DNA of 64,000 nucleotides. Source: Phenylobacterium soli. GTDB lineage: Bacteria; Pseudomonadota; Alphaproteobacteria; Caulobacterales; Caulobacteraceae. The DNA is taken from positions 1,860,001 through 1,924,000 of the forward strand of contig NZ_QFYQ01000001.1 of assembly GCF_003254475.1 (NCBI RefSeq), given 5' to 3'. This document shows, piece by piece, positions 8,333 to 17,324 of this stretch. The first letter of the stretch is position 1, and each line of letters opens with the position of its first letter. Under the pieces are notes generated by a model. The model saw only the letters and a program-made list of their open reading frames with translations. It was not told where the DNA came from and did not search any database. The position numbers and the translations under genes were made by a program.

Positions 8333-10630
8333 ATGCGTCGCCGCCTCCTGATCCTCGCCGCCGCCGCGGCCCTGCCGTCCTGCGCGCTCGCTGCGTCCAA
8401 GCCCGCCGAGGTGGGTGGGGTGACGGTGGTCGGCCGCGCCCCGCTGTCGGGCGCCGAGACGGCGGCGGAAGACGCCATCGGCGCGGTCACCACTCTCGGC
8501 TCCGACGATCTTCGCCCGGGGGCCGGCTCGATCCTCCTCCAGGCTCTGGAGCGTCAGGCGCCCGGCGTCAGCCTGACCAACGCCCAGGGCGAGGCCTATC
8601 AGTCGAGCCTCGTCTATCGCGGCTTCGAAGCCTCCCCCCTGCAGGGCGTGCCTCAGGGCTTGGCGGTCTATGTGGACGGGGTGCGGCTCAATTCCCCGTT
8701 CGGCGAGACAGTGAACTGGGACCTCGTGCCCGAGGCGGCGATCGCCGGCGTCACCTTGCAGGGCTCCGACCCCACGTTCGGGCTCAATGCGCTGGGCGGC
8801 TCCCTGTCGGTCCGGCTCAAGACCGGCTTCTCCGACTCCGGCGGCGAGGCCGAGGTCTCTGCCGGCTCCTTCGGCCGCCGCCACGGCGAGCTGCAATACG
8901 GCGCCGCCTCCGACCGCCTGGGCGTCTTCGTCGCCGCCTCGGCCCTGCACGACGACGGCTGGCGGCGCTTCTCGCCCACGACCCTGCGCCAGGCCTACGC
9001 GGGCCTGGGCTGGAGGGAGGGTCCGTGGAGCCTCGACCTCGGCCTGACCGCGGCCGACAACCGGCTCACGGGAAACGGCCCAGCGCCCGTCGAGCTGACG
9101 GCGGCCGACCGCCGCGCCGTGTTCACCCATCCGGACCGCACCGGCGACCGCTTCGGCCAGGCGCGGCTGGCCGCGAACTACCGCGCCTCCGACGCCATGT
9201 CGCTGCAGGCCCAGGCCTATGCCGGCCGCCTCAGCCAGCGCACGGTCAACGGCGACGCCACCGACGCGGCGCCCTGCGCGGCCGACGACGCGATCCTGTG
9301 CTTGGAGGACGACGGTCCAGTGCTGACCGACGGCTCGGGCGTGGCGATCCCCGCGTTCGACGGGGAAGGCCCCTACGCTGTGCTCAACCAGGGCCGGACG
9401 CGCACCGACCGGGCTGGCGGCGCCGTCCAGCTCGTCTCCACCGCGCCGCTCGCCGGGCGGCCCAACACCTTCACCGCCGGGGCCAGCCTGGATCTCGGCC
9501 GCACCCGCTTCGCCGCCTCGACCCTCATCGGGACCCTCACCGCCGATCGCGGCTTCGCGGGCCCGGGTGTCCTGGTCGACCAGGCGGGCGGCCCGATTGC
9601 GCCGGTCGCCCTGACGGCGCGGACCAGCTACGCGGGCCTCTACGCCACCGACACCTGGCATGCGACGCCGGCTCTGGCGCTGACGCTGTCGGGCCGCTTC
9701 GACCGGGCGCATGTGAAGCTGCGGGACCGCATCGGCACGGCGCTCGACGGCGATCACCCCTTCGATCGGTTCAATCCGTCGGCGGGCCTCACCTATGCGT
9801 TCGGCGGCGGGGTCACCGCCTATGCTGGCTACGCCGAGGCGAGCCGGACCCCGACCCCGGCGGAACTCTCCTGCGCCAGCCCCGCGGCGCCCTGCAGCCT
9901 GACCGACTTCTTCCTCGCCGATCCGCCACTGAAGCTGGTTACCGCGCGCACCTGGGAGGCGGGGCTGCGCGGCCGTCGCCGGACCGACGGCTACACTCTC
10001 ACCTGGAGCCTCGGCCTGTTCCGCGCCGACACTGCGGACGACATCGCCCGTGTCGCCAGCGACGTCCGGGGCCGCGGCTACTTCGAGAACGTCGGCCGCA
10101 CGCGGCGCCAGGGCATGGAGGCGCAGGGCCAGCTCGCTGCCGGCCGCTGGGGCGCCTTCGTCACCTACGCCTTCACCGACGCGACCTTCCAGACACCCCT
10201 GACCCTGACCAGCCCCGACAACCCCGCCGCCGACGCCGCTGGCCTGATCCATGTCCGGCCCGGCGACCGCATGCCCGGCGTCGCGCGCCAGCGCCTGAAG
10301 GCGAGCGTCACCTACCAGGCGCCGGGCTGGCGGGTCGGCGTCGACGCCGTCGCTTCCTCGGGACGGCCGCTGGCGGGGGACGAGGCCAACCTGACGCCCC
10401 AGGTTCCGGGCTACGTGGTCGCCAACCTCTCGGGCGCGATCCGCCTGGGCCAAAAGGTCGAGCTGTTCGGCTCGGTCGAGAACCTGGCGGACCGCCGCTA
10501 CGCCACCTTCGGGACCTTCGCCCAGACCTCGTCCGTGGCCTTGAGTGAAGCCCCCGGCGCGGCGAACCCCCGCAGCCTGACGCCGGCCCCGCCGCGCACC
10601 TACGAGATCGGCCTGAGGGTCAGCTTCTAG
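8333..10630 (+). CDS. TonB-dependent outer-membrane receptor
   Basis: The 765-residue protein starts with a signal peptide (MRRRLLILAAAAALPSCALA), followed by a TonB-box-like segment (GGVTVVGRAP). A plug domain (LLQALERQAPGVSLTNAQG through YVDGVRLNSPFGETVNWDLVPEAAI) comes next, then a long beta-barrel ending in a terminal aromatic strand (YEIGLRVSF). It imports a large or scarce ligand across the outer membrane with TonB energy; the ligand cannot be told. A loop near residue 310-325 has a cysteine pair (CAADDAILC). No ABC transporter or regulator is adjacent. The 3' end overlaps the convergent membrane protein gene by 11 bases. Confidence 0.9.
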   Translation: MRRRLLILAAAAALPSCALAASKPAEVGGVTVVGRAPLSGAETAAEDAIGAVTTLGSDDLRPGAGSILLQALERQAPGVSLTNAQGEAYQSSLVYRGFEASPLQGVPQGLAVYVDGVRLNSPFGETVNWDLVPEAAIAGVTLQGSDPTFGLNALGGSLSVRLKTGFSDSGGEAEVSAGSFGRRHGELQYGAASDRLGVFVAASALHDDGWRRFSPTTLRQAYAGLGWREGPWSLDLGLTAADNRLTGNGPAPVELTAADRRAVFTHPDRTGDRFGQARLAANYRASDAMSLQAQAYAGRLSQRTVNGDATDAAPCAADDAILCLEDDGPVLTDGSGVAIPAFDGEGPYAVLNQGRTRTDRAGGAVQLVSTAPLAGRPNTFTAGASLDLGRTRFAASTLIGTLTADRGFAGPGVLVDQAGGPIAPVALTARTSYAGLYATDTWHATPALALTLSGRFDRAHVKLRDRIGTALDGDHPFDRFNPSAGLTYAFGGGVTAYAGYAEASRTPTPAELSCASPAAPCSLTDFFLADPPLKLVTARTWEAGLRGRRRTDGYTLTWSLGLFRADTADDIARVASDVRGRGYFENVGRTRRQGMEAQGQLAAGRWGAFVTYAFTDATFQTPLTLTSPDNPAADAAGLIHVRPGDRMPGVARQRLKASVTYQAPGWRVGVDAVASSGRPLAGDEANLTPQVPGYVVANLSGAIRLGQKVELFGSVENLADRRYATFGTFAQTSSVALSEAPGAANPRSLTPAPPRTYEIGLRVSF

Positions 10631-11387
10631 CCAGAGCTTCTCGGGCCTGGCGGCGTTCGCTGAGCCAGACCCCCGCCGCCATCGCCGCCAGGATGGCCAG
10701 GGAGGCGGCGATCCGGTCGAGGGCGAGGCCGCCATGGTCGAGCGGCTTCGTCAGGGTGTCGCCGAGCGTCGCGCCCAGCGGGCGGGTGAGCACATAGGCC
10801 GCCCAGAACAGCAGCGGCTTGGGAATCCGGGTGAAGGCGTTGAGCGCGGCCACGAGGGCGATCAGGCCGGCGAAGATCAAGGCTCCCCCCTCGAAGCCTG
10901 CGCCGAGGTCGTCGGCGGTGAAGTCGCCGAGCGCAGTGCCGAGCGTGTTCGAGACCAGGATGGTCAGCCAGTAGAAGGTCTCGTTCGTGCGGCTCGTGAT
11001 CCTGTCCACCGCGATGGACCCCGTCGTCCGCCGCCAGGCGAACAGCACGGCGATCACCCCGCAAAGGAGGATCGCCGAGGAGGCGACGTAGCCGAGGCCG
11101 AGCGTGCGGTCGAAATAGTCCGATGCGGTGGTGCCGACCGTGGTCGTGGCCACCACGCAGGCCCAGTAGGCGAGCGGGTGGAACCGGCGGCCCGCCACCT
11201 GCGCGGTCGCGGTCACCGCGAAGAAGGCCAGGAAGATGAGGGTGCTCACCGCGTAGCCGAGGCCGAGCTGCATGGAGAGCGCATCGCCACCCGTCTCGCC
11301 GAGGGTCGTGGCGAGAATCTTGATGGCCCAGAAGGCGAGGGTGACCCGCGGGACCTTGGAGAGGAGGTCGTCGTCTCTTCCCGGCAT
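10620..11387 (-). CDS. COG4705-type multi-spanning membrane protein with four internal repeats
   Basis: The 255-residue inner-membrane protein has about eight hydrophobic segments. A motif with a central Gly and a final Asp recurs four times: TTLGETGGD (27-35), TTVGTTASD (82-90), NTLGTALGD (147-155) and RPLGATLGD (202-210), at spacings of 55, 65 and 55 residues. The first three are followed by LGLGY/LGLGY/LGAGF. This fits the uncharacterised COG4705 membrane-anchored protein family. The repeated intramembrane acidic residues suggest ion or metal transport, which is inference. The start ATG at 11387 has an upstream purine-rich patch. Confidence 0.8.
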   Translation of the reverse strand: MPGRDDDLLSKVPRVTLAFWAIKILATTLGETGGDALSMQLGLGYAVSTLIFLAFFAVTATAQVAGRRFHPLAYWACVVATTTVGTTASDYFDRTLGLGYVASSAILLCGVIAVLFAWRRTTGSIAVDRITSRTNETFYWLTILVSNTLGTALGDFTADDLGAGFEGGALIFAGLIALVAALNAFTRIPKPLLFWAAYVLTRPLGATLGDTLTKPLDHGGLALDRIAASLAILAAMAAGVWLSERRQAREALARS

Positions 11388-11506
11388 CGATTCCCTCCAG
11401 CCGCCGCGCCGATCGCCGCATTACAGGAAATTAGCTTTCTCTTAACCGTTCGAGTCGCCAGAAGGAGGCCCGAAGGGACGCCGGGGGGCGTCGAGAGGAG
11501 CTGACC

Positions 11507-13321
11507 GTGATCGGCCTAGTCGCCGCGGTGTCCATCCTGGGCCAAACGCCCGAACTGCCCGCCCTGCCGCCCATCCGGCGCGATCCCCAGATTACCTATG
11601 TCGACCGCAACGGCCAGGTGCTGGGCGTGCGCGGCGGCCGCTACGCCCCGCCGGTCAACGTCGACCGCCTGCCGGCCTATGTGCCCGCGGCCTTTGTCTC
11701 GATCGAGGACCAGCACTTCTGGGAGCACTCGGGGTTCGATCCGCTGCGCATGGCCAAGGCGCTGGCCGTTGACGCCCTGAAGGGCCGGGCGGCCCAGGGC
11801 GCCTCGACCATCACCCAGCAGACGGCCAAGCTGCTCTTCCTCTCCTCGGAGAAGTCGGTGGAGCGCAAAGCGACCGAGCTCGTCTACGCAATCCAGCTCG
11901 AGCAGTCCTATTCGAAGAAGCAGATCCTCGGCCTATACCTGTCGCGGGCCTATTTCGGCGAGGGCGCCTACGGCCTCGAGGCCGCTGCCCAGCGCTATTT
12001 CAACAAGCCGGCCGCGCGCCTGACGATCCGCGAGGCGGCCATGCTGGCCTCGCTGATGAAGTCGCCGACCAACTACGACCCGGTGACCCAGCCCGAGGCC
12101 AACGCCCAGCGCGCCCGGCTCGTCCTCGACGCCATGGTCCAGACCGGCGCCATCACCTCGGCCCAGCGCGCCCAGGCGCTCGCCGCGACGCCCAAGGTCT
12201 GGAAGAGCGCCGCCCAGGCGCCGGCTCAGTATTTCCTCGACTGGATCGACGACCAGACCCTGAAGATCGTCGGCCGTCCGAAACAGGACCTCGTGGTCGA
12301 GACCACCCTCGACCTGACGCTGGAGGACGCCGCGGCGGACTCCATCCGCGCCACCACCGCCCGCTACAAGGCCCAGGGCGTCGAGCAGGCCGCCGTGGTC
12401 AGCGTCGACGGCTTCGGTCGGGTGTGGACGATGGTGGGTGGAACGGACTTCGCCACCGCCCCCTACAACCGCGCCGTCGAAGCGCACCGCCAGGCCGGAT
12501 CGGCCTGGAAGCCCTTCGTCTACCTGACCGCCCTGGAGCAGGGCCGCACGCCGGAGACGCCGGTGGTCGACGAGCCGGTGACCATCGCCGGCTGGTCGCC
12601 CAAGAACTACGAGGAGGGCTTCCTCGGCCCGATCACGATGCAGAAGGCGCTGGCGGAATCGGTCAACACCGTCGCGGCCCGCGTCGCGGACGAGGTCGGC
12701 CGCCAGAACGTCGCCGCCACAGCCCGGCGGCTCGGCATCGTCTCGACGATCAACACCGACCCGGCCATGGCGCTCGGCACCAGCCTGGTGACGCCGCTGG
12801 AAATGGCCCAGGCCTATGCCGTGCTGGCCAACGGCGGTTACCGGGTGCAGGCCTATGGCGTCGAGCGGATCCGCGCCGGCGGCCAGGTGCTCTACCAGCA
12901 CCGCAACCCGCCGCTGCAGCTCGTCGCGGCCAACCCGGCGTTCTCCGAGCTCACCGGCATGATGCGCACGGTGCTCACCGAGGGCACCGGCGTGCGCGCC
13001 GCCGTCCCGGGCTACGACCTGGCCGGCAAGACCGGCACCACATCGGACTACAAGGACGCCTGGTTCTGCGGGTTCACGGGCGGCTTTGCGACGGTGGTCT
13101 GGATGGGCCGCGACGACAACAGCTCCATGCGCAAGGTCACCGGGGGCCTCGCGCCGGCCGAGGCGTGGAAGACCTACATGGTCAAGGCGCTGAAGCGGGT
13201 GCCGCGGCTGCAGATCCCGGTCGGTCCGCCGCCGCCGCCTCCGCCGCCGCCCATCGATCCGAACGCGCTGCCGCCGCCGGCCGTCCCGGCCCCTGCCGCT
13301 ACGCCGGTCGGGGCTCGCTGA
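11507..13321 (+). CDS. Bifunctional penicillin-binding protein (transglycosylase/transpeptidase, PBP1 class)
   Basis: The 604-residue enzyme polymerises and cross-links peptidoglycan. The GT51 domain shows the catalytic EDQHFWEHSGFDPLR motif (E67), GASTITQQTAK, and the ERKATELVYAIQLEQSYSKKQIL region. The transpeptidase domain has S332-A-W-K335, SVN (ESVNT) and KTGTT. The C-terminus is a proline run (PPPPPPPPP). A GTG at 11507 was chosen because AGAGGAG lies 6 bases upstream and no in-frame ATG exists before the stop near 11432. The N-terminus is odd: the hydrophobic stretch is only about a dozen residues, shorter than the usual anchor. The 3' end overlaps the YhhN gene by 23 bases. Confidence 0.9.
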   Translation: MIGLVAAVSILGQTPELPALPPIRRDPQITYVDRNGQVLGVRGGRYAPPVNVDRLPAYVPAAFVSIEDQHFWEHSGFDPLRMAKALAVDALKGRAAQGASTITQQTAKLLFLSSEKSVERKATELVYAIQLEQSYSKKQILGLYLSRAYFGEGAYGLEAAAQRYFNKPAARLTIREAAMLASLMKSPTNYDPVTQPEANAQRARLVLDAMVQTGAITSAQRAQALAATPKVWKSAAQAPAQYFLDWIDDQTLKIVGRPKQDLVVETTLDLTLEDAAADSIRATTARYKAQGVEQAAVVSVDGFGRVWTMVGGTDFATAPYNRAVEAHRQAGSAWKPFVYLTALEQGRTPETPVVDEPVTIAGWSPKNYEEGFLGPITMQKALAESVNTVAARVADEVGRQNVAATARRLGIVSTINTDPAMALGTSLVTPLEMAQAYAVLANGGYRVQAYGVERIRAGGQVLYQHRNPPLQLVAANPAFSELTGMMRTVLTEGTGVRAAVPGYDLAGKTGTTSDYKDAWFCGFTGGFATVVWMGRDDNSSMRKVTGGLAPAEAWKTYMVKALKRVPRLQIPVGPPPPPPPPPIDPNALPPPAVPAPAATPVGAR

Positions 13322-13958
13322 GGGCGCGGGTGACGCCGAGGGCGATCATCGCCTGGCCGCCGAAGTAGAGGGTCCAGACCCCGATCCCGACCCACGCCTG
13401 GCCGGCAAGCGGGCCGCTGCGGGCGAAGATCAGCAGGTCGGAGACGAGGAACATCACCGCGCCGAGGGCGACCCACCCCCGCGGAAAGCGCGACAGCCAG
13501 GCGCTAGCGGCCATGCACGACAGGCCCGTGGCGTAGAGCGCGATGCCCGGGGCCATGGCGCGGTCGGCCGGCAGGGCCCAGGCGGTGGCCACGGTCGCCA
13601 CGACCAGCGCCGCCGCCACCAGCCAGTCCGTGGGGCCGAGCCCGGGCCGGCGGTTCTTCACGTAGAGCCCGATCGCCACCAGGTGTCCGGCCAGGAAGGC
13701 GAGGGCGCCGCGGGTCAGGCCAATCACCTCCAGCAGCACGTCGCCCGCTGCGCCGAGCGCCATCACCAGGGCGATCAGCCAGCCGTCGAGGCTCCTCGCC
13801 CGCAAGGCGGCGTAGACCGCCAGCAACGCGACCCCCGAGCCCTTCCAGGCGGTCATCACCGGGTGATCCAGGTGCAGCGGCCAGGCCGCCATATAGCTCG
13901 CTCCGCCGACGAATGCGGCGATCAGGGCCGCGCGTGCGGCCGCGTCCTTCCATCCCAT
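13299..13958 (-). CDS. YhhN family membrane protein (lysoplasmalogenase-like)
   Basis: The 219-residue protein has about seven to eight hydrophobic helices and the YhhN pattern: WKGSGVALLA near residue 38, LGAAGDVLLE near 68 with the conserved aspartate, GALAFLAGHLVAIGLY, and VSDLLIFAR near 180 with a second aspartate. Some relatives (TMEM86B, Legionella LpYhhN) hydrolyse the vinyl ether bond of lysoplasmalogens; whether this protein does is unknown. It converges on the PBP gene with a 23-base overlap and is divergent from the patatin gene. Confidence 0.85.
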   Translation of the reverse strand: MGWKDAAARAALIAAFVGGASYMAAWPLHLDHPVMTAWKGSGVALLAVYAALRARSLDGWLIALVMALGAAGDVLLEVIGLTRGALAFLAGHLVAIGLYVKNRRPGLGPTDWLVAAALVVATVATAWALPADRAMAPGIALYATGLSCMAASAWLSRFPRGWVALGAVMFLVSDLLIFARSGPLAGQAWVGIGVWTLYFGGQAMIALGVTRALSEPRPA

Positions 13959-14062
13959 GGCTGTCCCCCGGCCGGTTTGGGCGCGACCCTAACGGCGTTC
14001 GGCCGGGCGACGCTAGCGGCGCAAGGCGGCGGTTGGCTAAACTGGGAGCGAAGCGGAGCAGG

Positions 14063-15241
14063 GTGGTCGGCGTGGCGTCGTCGGAGACAGGTTGGCCGGG
14101 GTTCCCCAAGCCGCGCCGGGCGCGGCTGCCGGCGCCGGCCGACGGCGCCCAGCCGAAGGGCTTCGCCGGGGTGCGGCTCTCGTTCGAACAGGCTGACGCC
14201 TCACTGGCCGCGGCGGCCGACCGCCTGGCCCTGCCGGCCTCGAGCTGGGGCGGGGCCGACTTCGACATCCTGGCGATCTCCGGGGGGGCGGCAGGCGGCG
14301 CCTTCTCGGCAGGGGCGCTGGCGGGGCTGACCCGCGCTGGTCGCCGGCCGACCTTCGCCATCGTCACCGGCGTCTCCACAGGCGCGCTGATCGCGCCCTT
14401 CGCCTTCCTCGGGCCAGAGTGGGACGACAGGCTGCGCGACGCCTACTGCGGCGGCCATGCGGCCCAGGCGTTCGGGCTGATGGGCGTCTCGCCCCTGCTG
14501 GACGGCGGCCTCTTCAAGCCGGACGCCCTGGAAGGCCTGGTCGGCCCCTTCGTGGACGAGCGCCTGATCGAGGCCGTCGCCGCCCAGCACCGGCTGGGCC
14601 GGCGGCTGCTCGTCGCGACCACCGACCTCGACCGCCAGAAGCCCTGCATCTGGGACATGGGCGAGATCGCCGCCCGCGGCGGTCCAGAGGCGGTGCGGAT
14701 GTTCCGCGACGTGCTGATCGCCTCGGCCAGCCTGCCGGGCCTGTTCCCGCCTCGGCGATTCACGGTCGAACAGGACGGCGCCGAGTTCGAGGAGCTGCAC
14801 GCCGACGGCGGGGTGGCCGCGCCGCTGTTCATCATGCCCGAGGCCCTGCTCCACTGGCGCCAGCTCGGCCGGCGCATGCGCCGTGGCCGCGTGCACGTCC
14901 TGATCAACACCGTGCTCGATCCGGCGCCGCGCACCACCGCCATCAGCCTGCCGTCGGTGCTGGTGCGCAGTTTCGACACCATGCTGCGGGTGTCCTACCG
15001 CCAGGCGCTGAACGTGGCGGTCACCTTCTGCGTGGCCCACAATCTTTCGCTCAGCGTCGCCTCGATCGCCGAGGCGCCCGGCGCGACCGACAACGGCGCG
15101 ATGCTCAATTTCGACACCGCCGCCATGCGCCGCCTGTTTGACGCCGCCGAAGCCGCGGCCCAGGCCCCCGACTTCTGGCGCACGCCTGCCGCCCGCTCCG
15201 ATCCGTGGAGCGACTTCCTGGCCTTCCTGCAGAGCCGCTAG
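14063..15241 (+). CDS. Patatin-like phospholipase
   Basis: The protein (392 residues from the chosen GTG) has the patatin fold signature: an oxyanion-hole glycine cluster (ISGGAAGGAFSAGAL), the nucleophile motif G-V-S-T-G, and the catalytic dyad aspartate in HADGGVAAPL. It should hydrolyse acyl esters of phospholipids or similar lipids with a Ser-Asp dyad. The start is uncertain: GTG at 14063 has GGAG 5 bases upstream, and GTG at 14072 is the next choice. The frame is open further left, but that part lies across the YhhN start region and is Arg-rich. The stop overlaps the convergent TetR gene by 4 bases. Confidence 0.85.
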   Translation: MVGVASSETGWPGFPKPRRARLPAPADGAQPKGFAGVRLSFEQADASLAAAADRLALPASSWGGADFDILAISGGAAGGAFSAGALAGLTRAGRRPTFAIVTGVSTGALIAPFAFLGPEWDDRLRDAYCGGHAAQAFGLMGVSPLLDGGLFKPDALEGLVGPFVDERLIEAVAAQHRLGRRLLVATTDLDRQKPCIWDMGEIAARGGPEAVRMFRDVLIASASLPGLFPPRRFTVEQDGAEFEELHADGGVAAPLFIMPEALLHWRQLGRRMRRGRVHVLINTVLDPAPRTTAISLPSVLVRSFDTMLRVSYRQALNVAVTFCVAHNLSLSVASIAEAPGATDNGAMLNFDTAAMRRLFDAAEAAAQAPDFWRTPAARSDPWSDFLAFLQSR

Positions 15242-15876
15242 GCCGCCGCGCCGCGCAGCAGGATGTCGATGGTCCGCGCGGGCAGGGATTCGCCGTCGCT
15301 CCACGGGAATTCCGGCACGGTGATCAGCAGCGAGGCCACCCCATGGAGGCCGGCGAAGAACACCTCCAGCAGCTCGGCCGGCGGGCCGGGCCGCAAGGCG
15401 CCTGCCGACTGGGCAGATCCGATGGCTTCCAGGATCAGGGCCATGATCTGGTCCGCCGCCGCCGAGCTTTCGACGAAGTAGGTCTCCTCCGGCGCGCTCA
15501 CCTCGTCCTCGATCAGGAAGATCGCCCGGAAGTGGTCCGGATTGGCCCGCCAGAACGACACCTGGGCGAGCAGCAGGGCCCGAAGCCGGTCCAGCGGGTC
15601 GGCGGCGTGGCCGGCCTCCGCCTTCAGACGCTCCAGCAGCTCGGCGAAGGCCAGCTCCCAGATGTGCCGCAGGAGGGCGCGCTTGTTCGGGAAGGCGGTG
15701 TACAGCGCCCCCGCCGAGCAGCCGGCCCGCTCGGCCACCGCGCGCATGGAGACGCCCTGGTAGCCGAGCTGCACGAACAGCTCCCGCGCGGCGCGGACGA
15801 TGCGGGCCCTGGCGTCCTCGGCCGCGGCCGCACCACGGGCCGGCCGCCCCCGCCGTCGTGGGGTCGTCTCGCTCAT
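15238..15876 (-). CDS. TetR/AcrR family transcriptional regulator
   Basis: The 212-residue protein has an N-terminal TetR DNA-binding domain: ARIVRAARELFVQLGYQGVS, then MRAVAERAGCSAGALYTAFPNKRALL as the helix-turn-helix at about residues 44-69. A divergent all-helical ligand domain follows. It is transcribed away from the flavin amine oxidase gene, and a perfect 12-base palindrome sits between them at 15899-15910. The simplest reading is that it represses itself and the oxidase and responds to a small ligand, perhaps an amine; the ligand is inference. Confidence 0.92.
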   Translation of the reverse strand: MSETTPRRRGRPARGAAAAEDARARIVRAARELFVQLGYQGVSMRAVAERAGCSAGALYTAFPNKRALLRHIWELAFAELLERLKAEAGHAADPLDRLRALLLAQVSFWRANPDHFRAIFLIEDEVSAPEETYFVESSAAADQIMALILEAIGSAQSAGALRPGPPAELLEVFFAGLHGVASLLITVPEFPWSDGESLPARTIDILLRGAAA

Positions 15877-15898
15877 CAGACTTCGCCCTTGAATAAAT

Positions 15899-15910
15899 TG
15901 AACGCGTTCA
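15899..15910. promoter_or_regulatory. Probable TetR operator (perfect palindrome)
   Basis: TGAACGCGTTCA is a perfect 12-base palindrome in an otherwise AT-rich patch (ttgaataaat before, cgtaaatag after). It lies 22 bases upstream of the TetR start and 51 bases upstream of the amine oxidase start. Position and symmetry fit the operator of the adjacent TetR regulator, controlling both divergent genes. Confidence 0.65.
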
Positions 15911-15961
15911 CGTAAATAGCAGATCAGAATTCACGGGAAGCGGAAAGTGGGGGAGGGGACC

Positions 15962-17311
15962 ATGCAGCGCAGCGTGGACGTGGTCGTGGTCGGCGCAGGT
16001 ATTGCCGGGCTCAAAGCGGCGGCGGTGCTGAAGGCCGCTGGCCGCAGCGTGGCGGTGCTGGAGGCGCGCGATCGGGTCGGCGGCCGCACCCTGGGCGGGG
16101 AACTGGCCGGTGTGGCCATCGATCGCGGCGGCCAGTGGGTCGGGCCGCAGCAGAAGCGGCTGCTGGCCGAGGCGGCGGCGCTCGGCGTCGAGACCTACGA
16201 CCAGTATGACCAGGGCCGCCAGGTGCTGATGCGCAAGGGCCGCCGCTCTACCTACGCCGGCGACACGCCGAGCCTGCCGCTCCACGCCCTCCTAGAGCTC
16301 GACGGGGTGGTGAAGCGCTGGAACCGCGAAGCCCAGACCCTGCCGGCCGAGGCGCCATGGACCGCCGCCAAGGCCGTCGAATGGGACGGCCAGACGCTGG
16401 AGAGCTGGATCCGCCGGCATGTGAAGACCGGCGGCGCGCGCCTCTTCGCCGAACTGGTGACCCGGGCGGTCCTCTGCGTCGAGCCGGCGCAGCTCTCCTA
16501 CCTGTTCTTCCTCGAATACCTGCGCTCCGGGGTCAGCCTGGAGACCCTGATCGGCGTCGAGGGCGGCGCCCAGGCGGCCAAGTTCCGCGGCGGCGCTTTC
16601 CAGATCGCCCGCCGCATGGCCGCGCCGCTGGCGGAGACTGTGGAGCTGAACGCGCCGGTCCGCGCCATCGCTCAGGACGAAGACGGCGTCAGGGTGGCCA
16701 CCGACCGCGGCGAGATCGCCGCCCGCCAGGCCATCGTCGCCGTGCCGCCGGCGCTCGCCCAGCGGATCGCCTACAACGCCCCGCTGCCGTCCAGCCGCGA
16801 TGGCCTCACCCAGCGCATGCCCATGGGCTCGGTGATCAAGGTGCACGTCGCCTACGAGACGCCGTTCTGGCGCAAGGCCGGACTCTCCGGCCAGGTGGCC
16901 AGCGACGCCCACGCCTTCAACATCGTCTTCGACCAAACGCCGGAGGACGAGCGCTGCGGCATGCTGGTGGGCTTCATCGACGGCGACCACGCGGTGGCCC
17001 TGTCCAGCGCCGGTCACAACAGCCGCCGCCAGGCGGTGATCGCCTCGCTGGTCGACTACTTCGGGCCGGACGCGGCCCAGCCGATCGGCTACGACGACCA
17101 GGACTGGACGGCGGAGGAGTGGAGCCGCGGCTGCTACGTCGGGACCATGGGCCCCGGCGTGCTCACCCGCTTCGGCCCGGCCCTGCGCGAGCCGTGCGGC
17201 CGCATCCACTGGGCCGGCACGGAAACGGCCACCGAGTGGATGGGCTATATGGACGGCGCCCTGCAGTCGGGCGAGCGCGCCGCAACCGAGGTGCTCGCCA
17301 AGCTCGCGTGA
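15962..17311 (+). CDS. Flavin-containing monoamine oxidase family protein
   Basis: The 449-residue FAD enzyme oxidises an amine to an imine/aldehyde with release of H2O2. The dinucleotide-binding motif VVVVGAGIAGLKAA is at residues 7-20, followed by LEARDRVGGRT. The C-terminal FAD motif is HWAGTETATEWMGYMDGAL. RAVLCVEPAQLSYLFFLEYL resembles the monoamine oxidase core. ATG at 15962 was preferred over an upstream GTG (15947) because GGGAGGGG sits 5 bases before it. The cysteine that carries covalent FAD in mammalian MAO is not evident. It is probably controlled by the divergent TetR gene. The exact substrate is unknown. Confidence 0.9.
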   Translation: MQRSVDVVVVGAGIAGLKAAAVLKAAGRSVAVLEARDRVGGRTLGGELAGVAIDRGGQWVGPQQKRLLAEAAALGVETYDQYDQGRQVLMRKGRRSTYAGDTPSLPLHALLELDGVVKRWNREAQTLPAEAPWTAAKAVEWDGQTLESWIRRHVKTGGARLFAELVTRAVLCVEPAQLSYLFFLEYLRSGVSLETLIGVEGGAQAAKFRGGAFQIARRMAAPLAETVELNAPVRAIAQDEDGVRVATDRGEIAARQAIVAVPPALAQRIAYNAPLPSSRDGLTQRMPMGSVIKVHVAYETPFWRKAGLSGQVASDAHAFNIVFDQTPEDERCGMLVGFIDGDHAVALSSAGHNSRRQAVIASLVDYFGPDAAQPIGYDDQDWTAEEWSRGCYVGTMGPGVLTRFGPALREPCGRIHWAGTETATEWMGYMDGALQSGERAATEVLAKLA

Positions 17312-17324
17312 CGGCCTAGACGGC

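Noticed and set aside
7910-10735. A 941-residue minus-strand open frame across the TonB receptor gene
   Set aside because: It is antisense to an unmistakable TonB-dependent receptor and consists of compositionally biased sequence.
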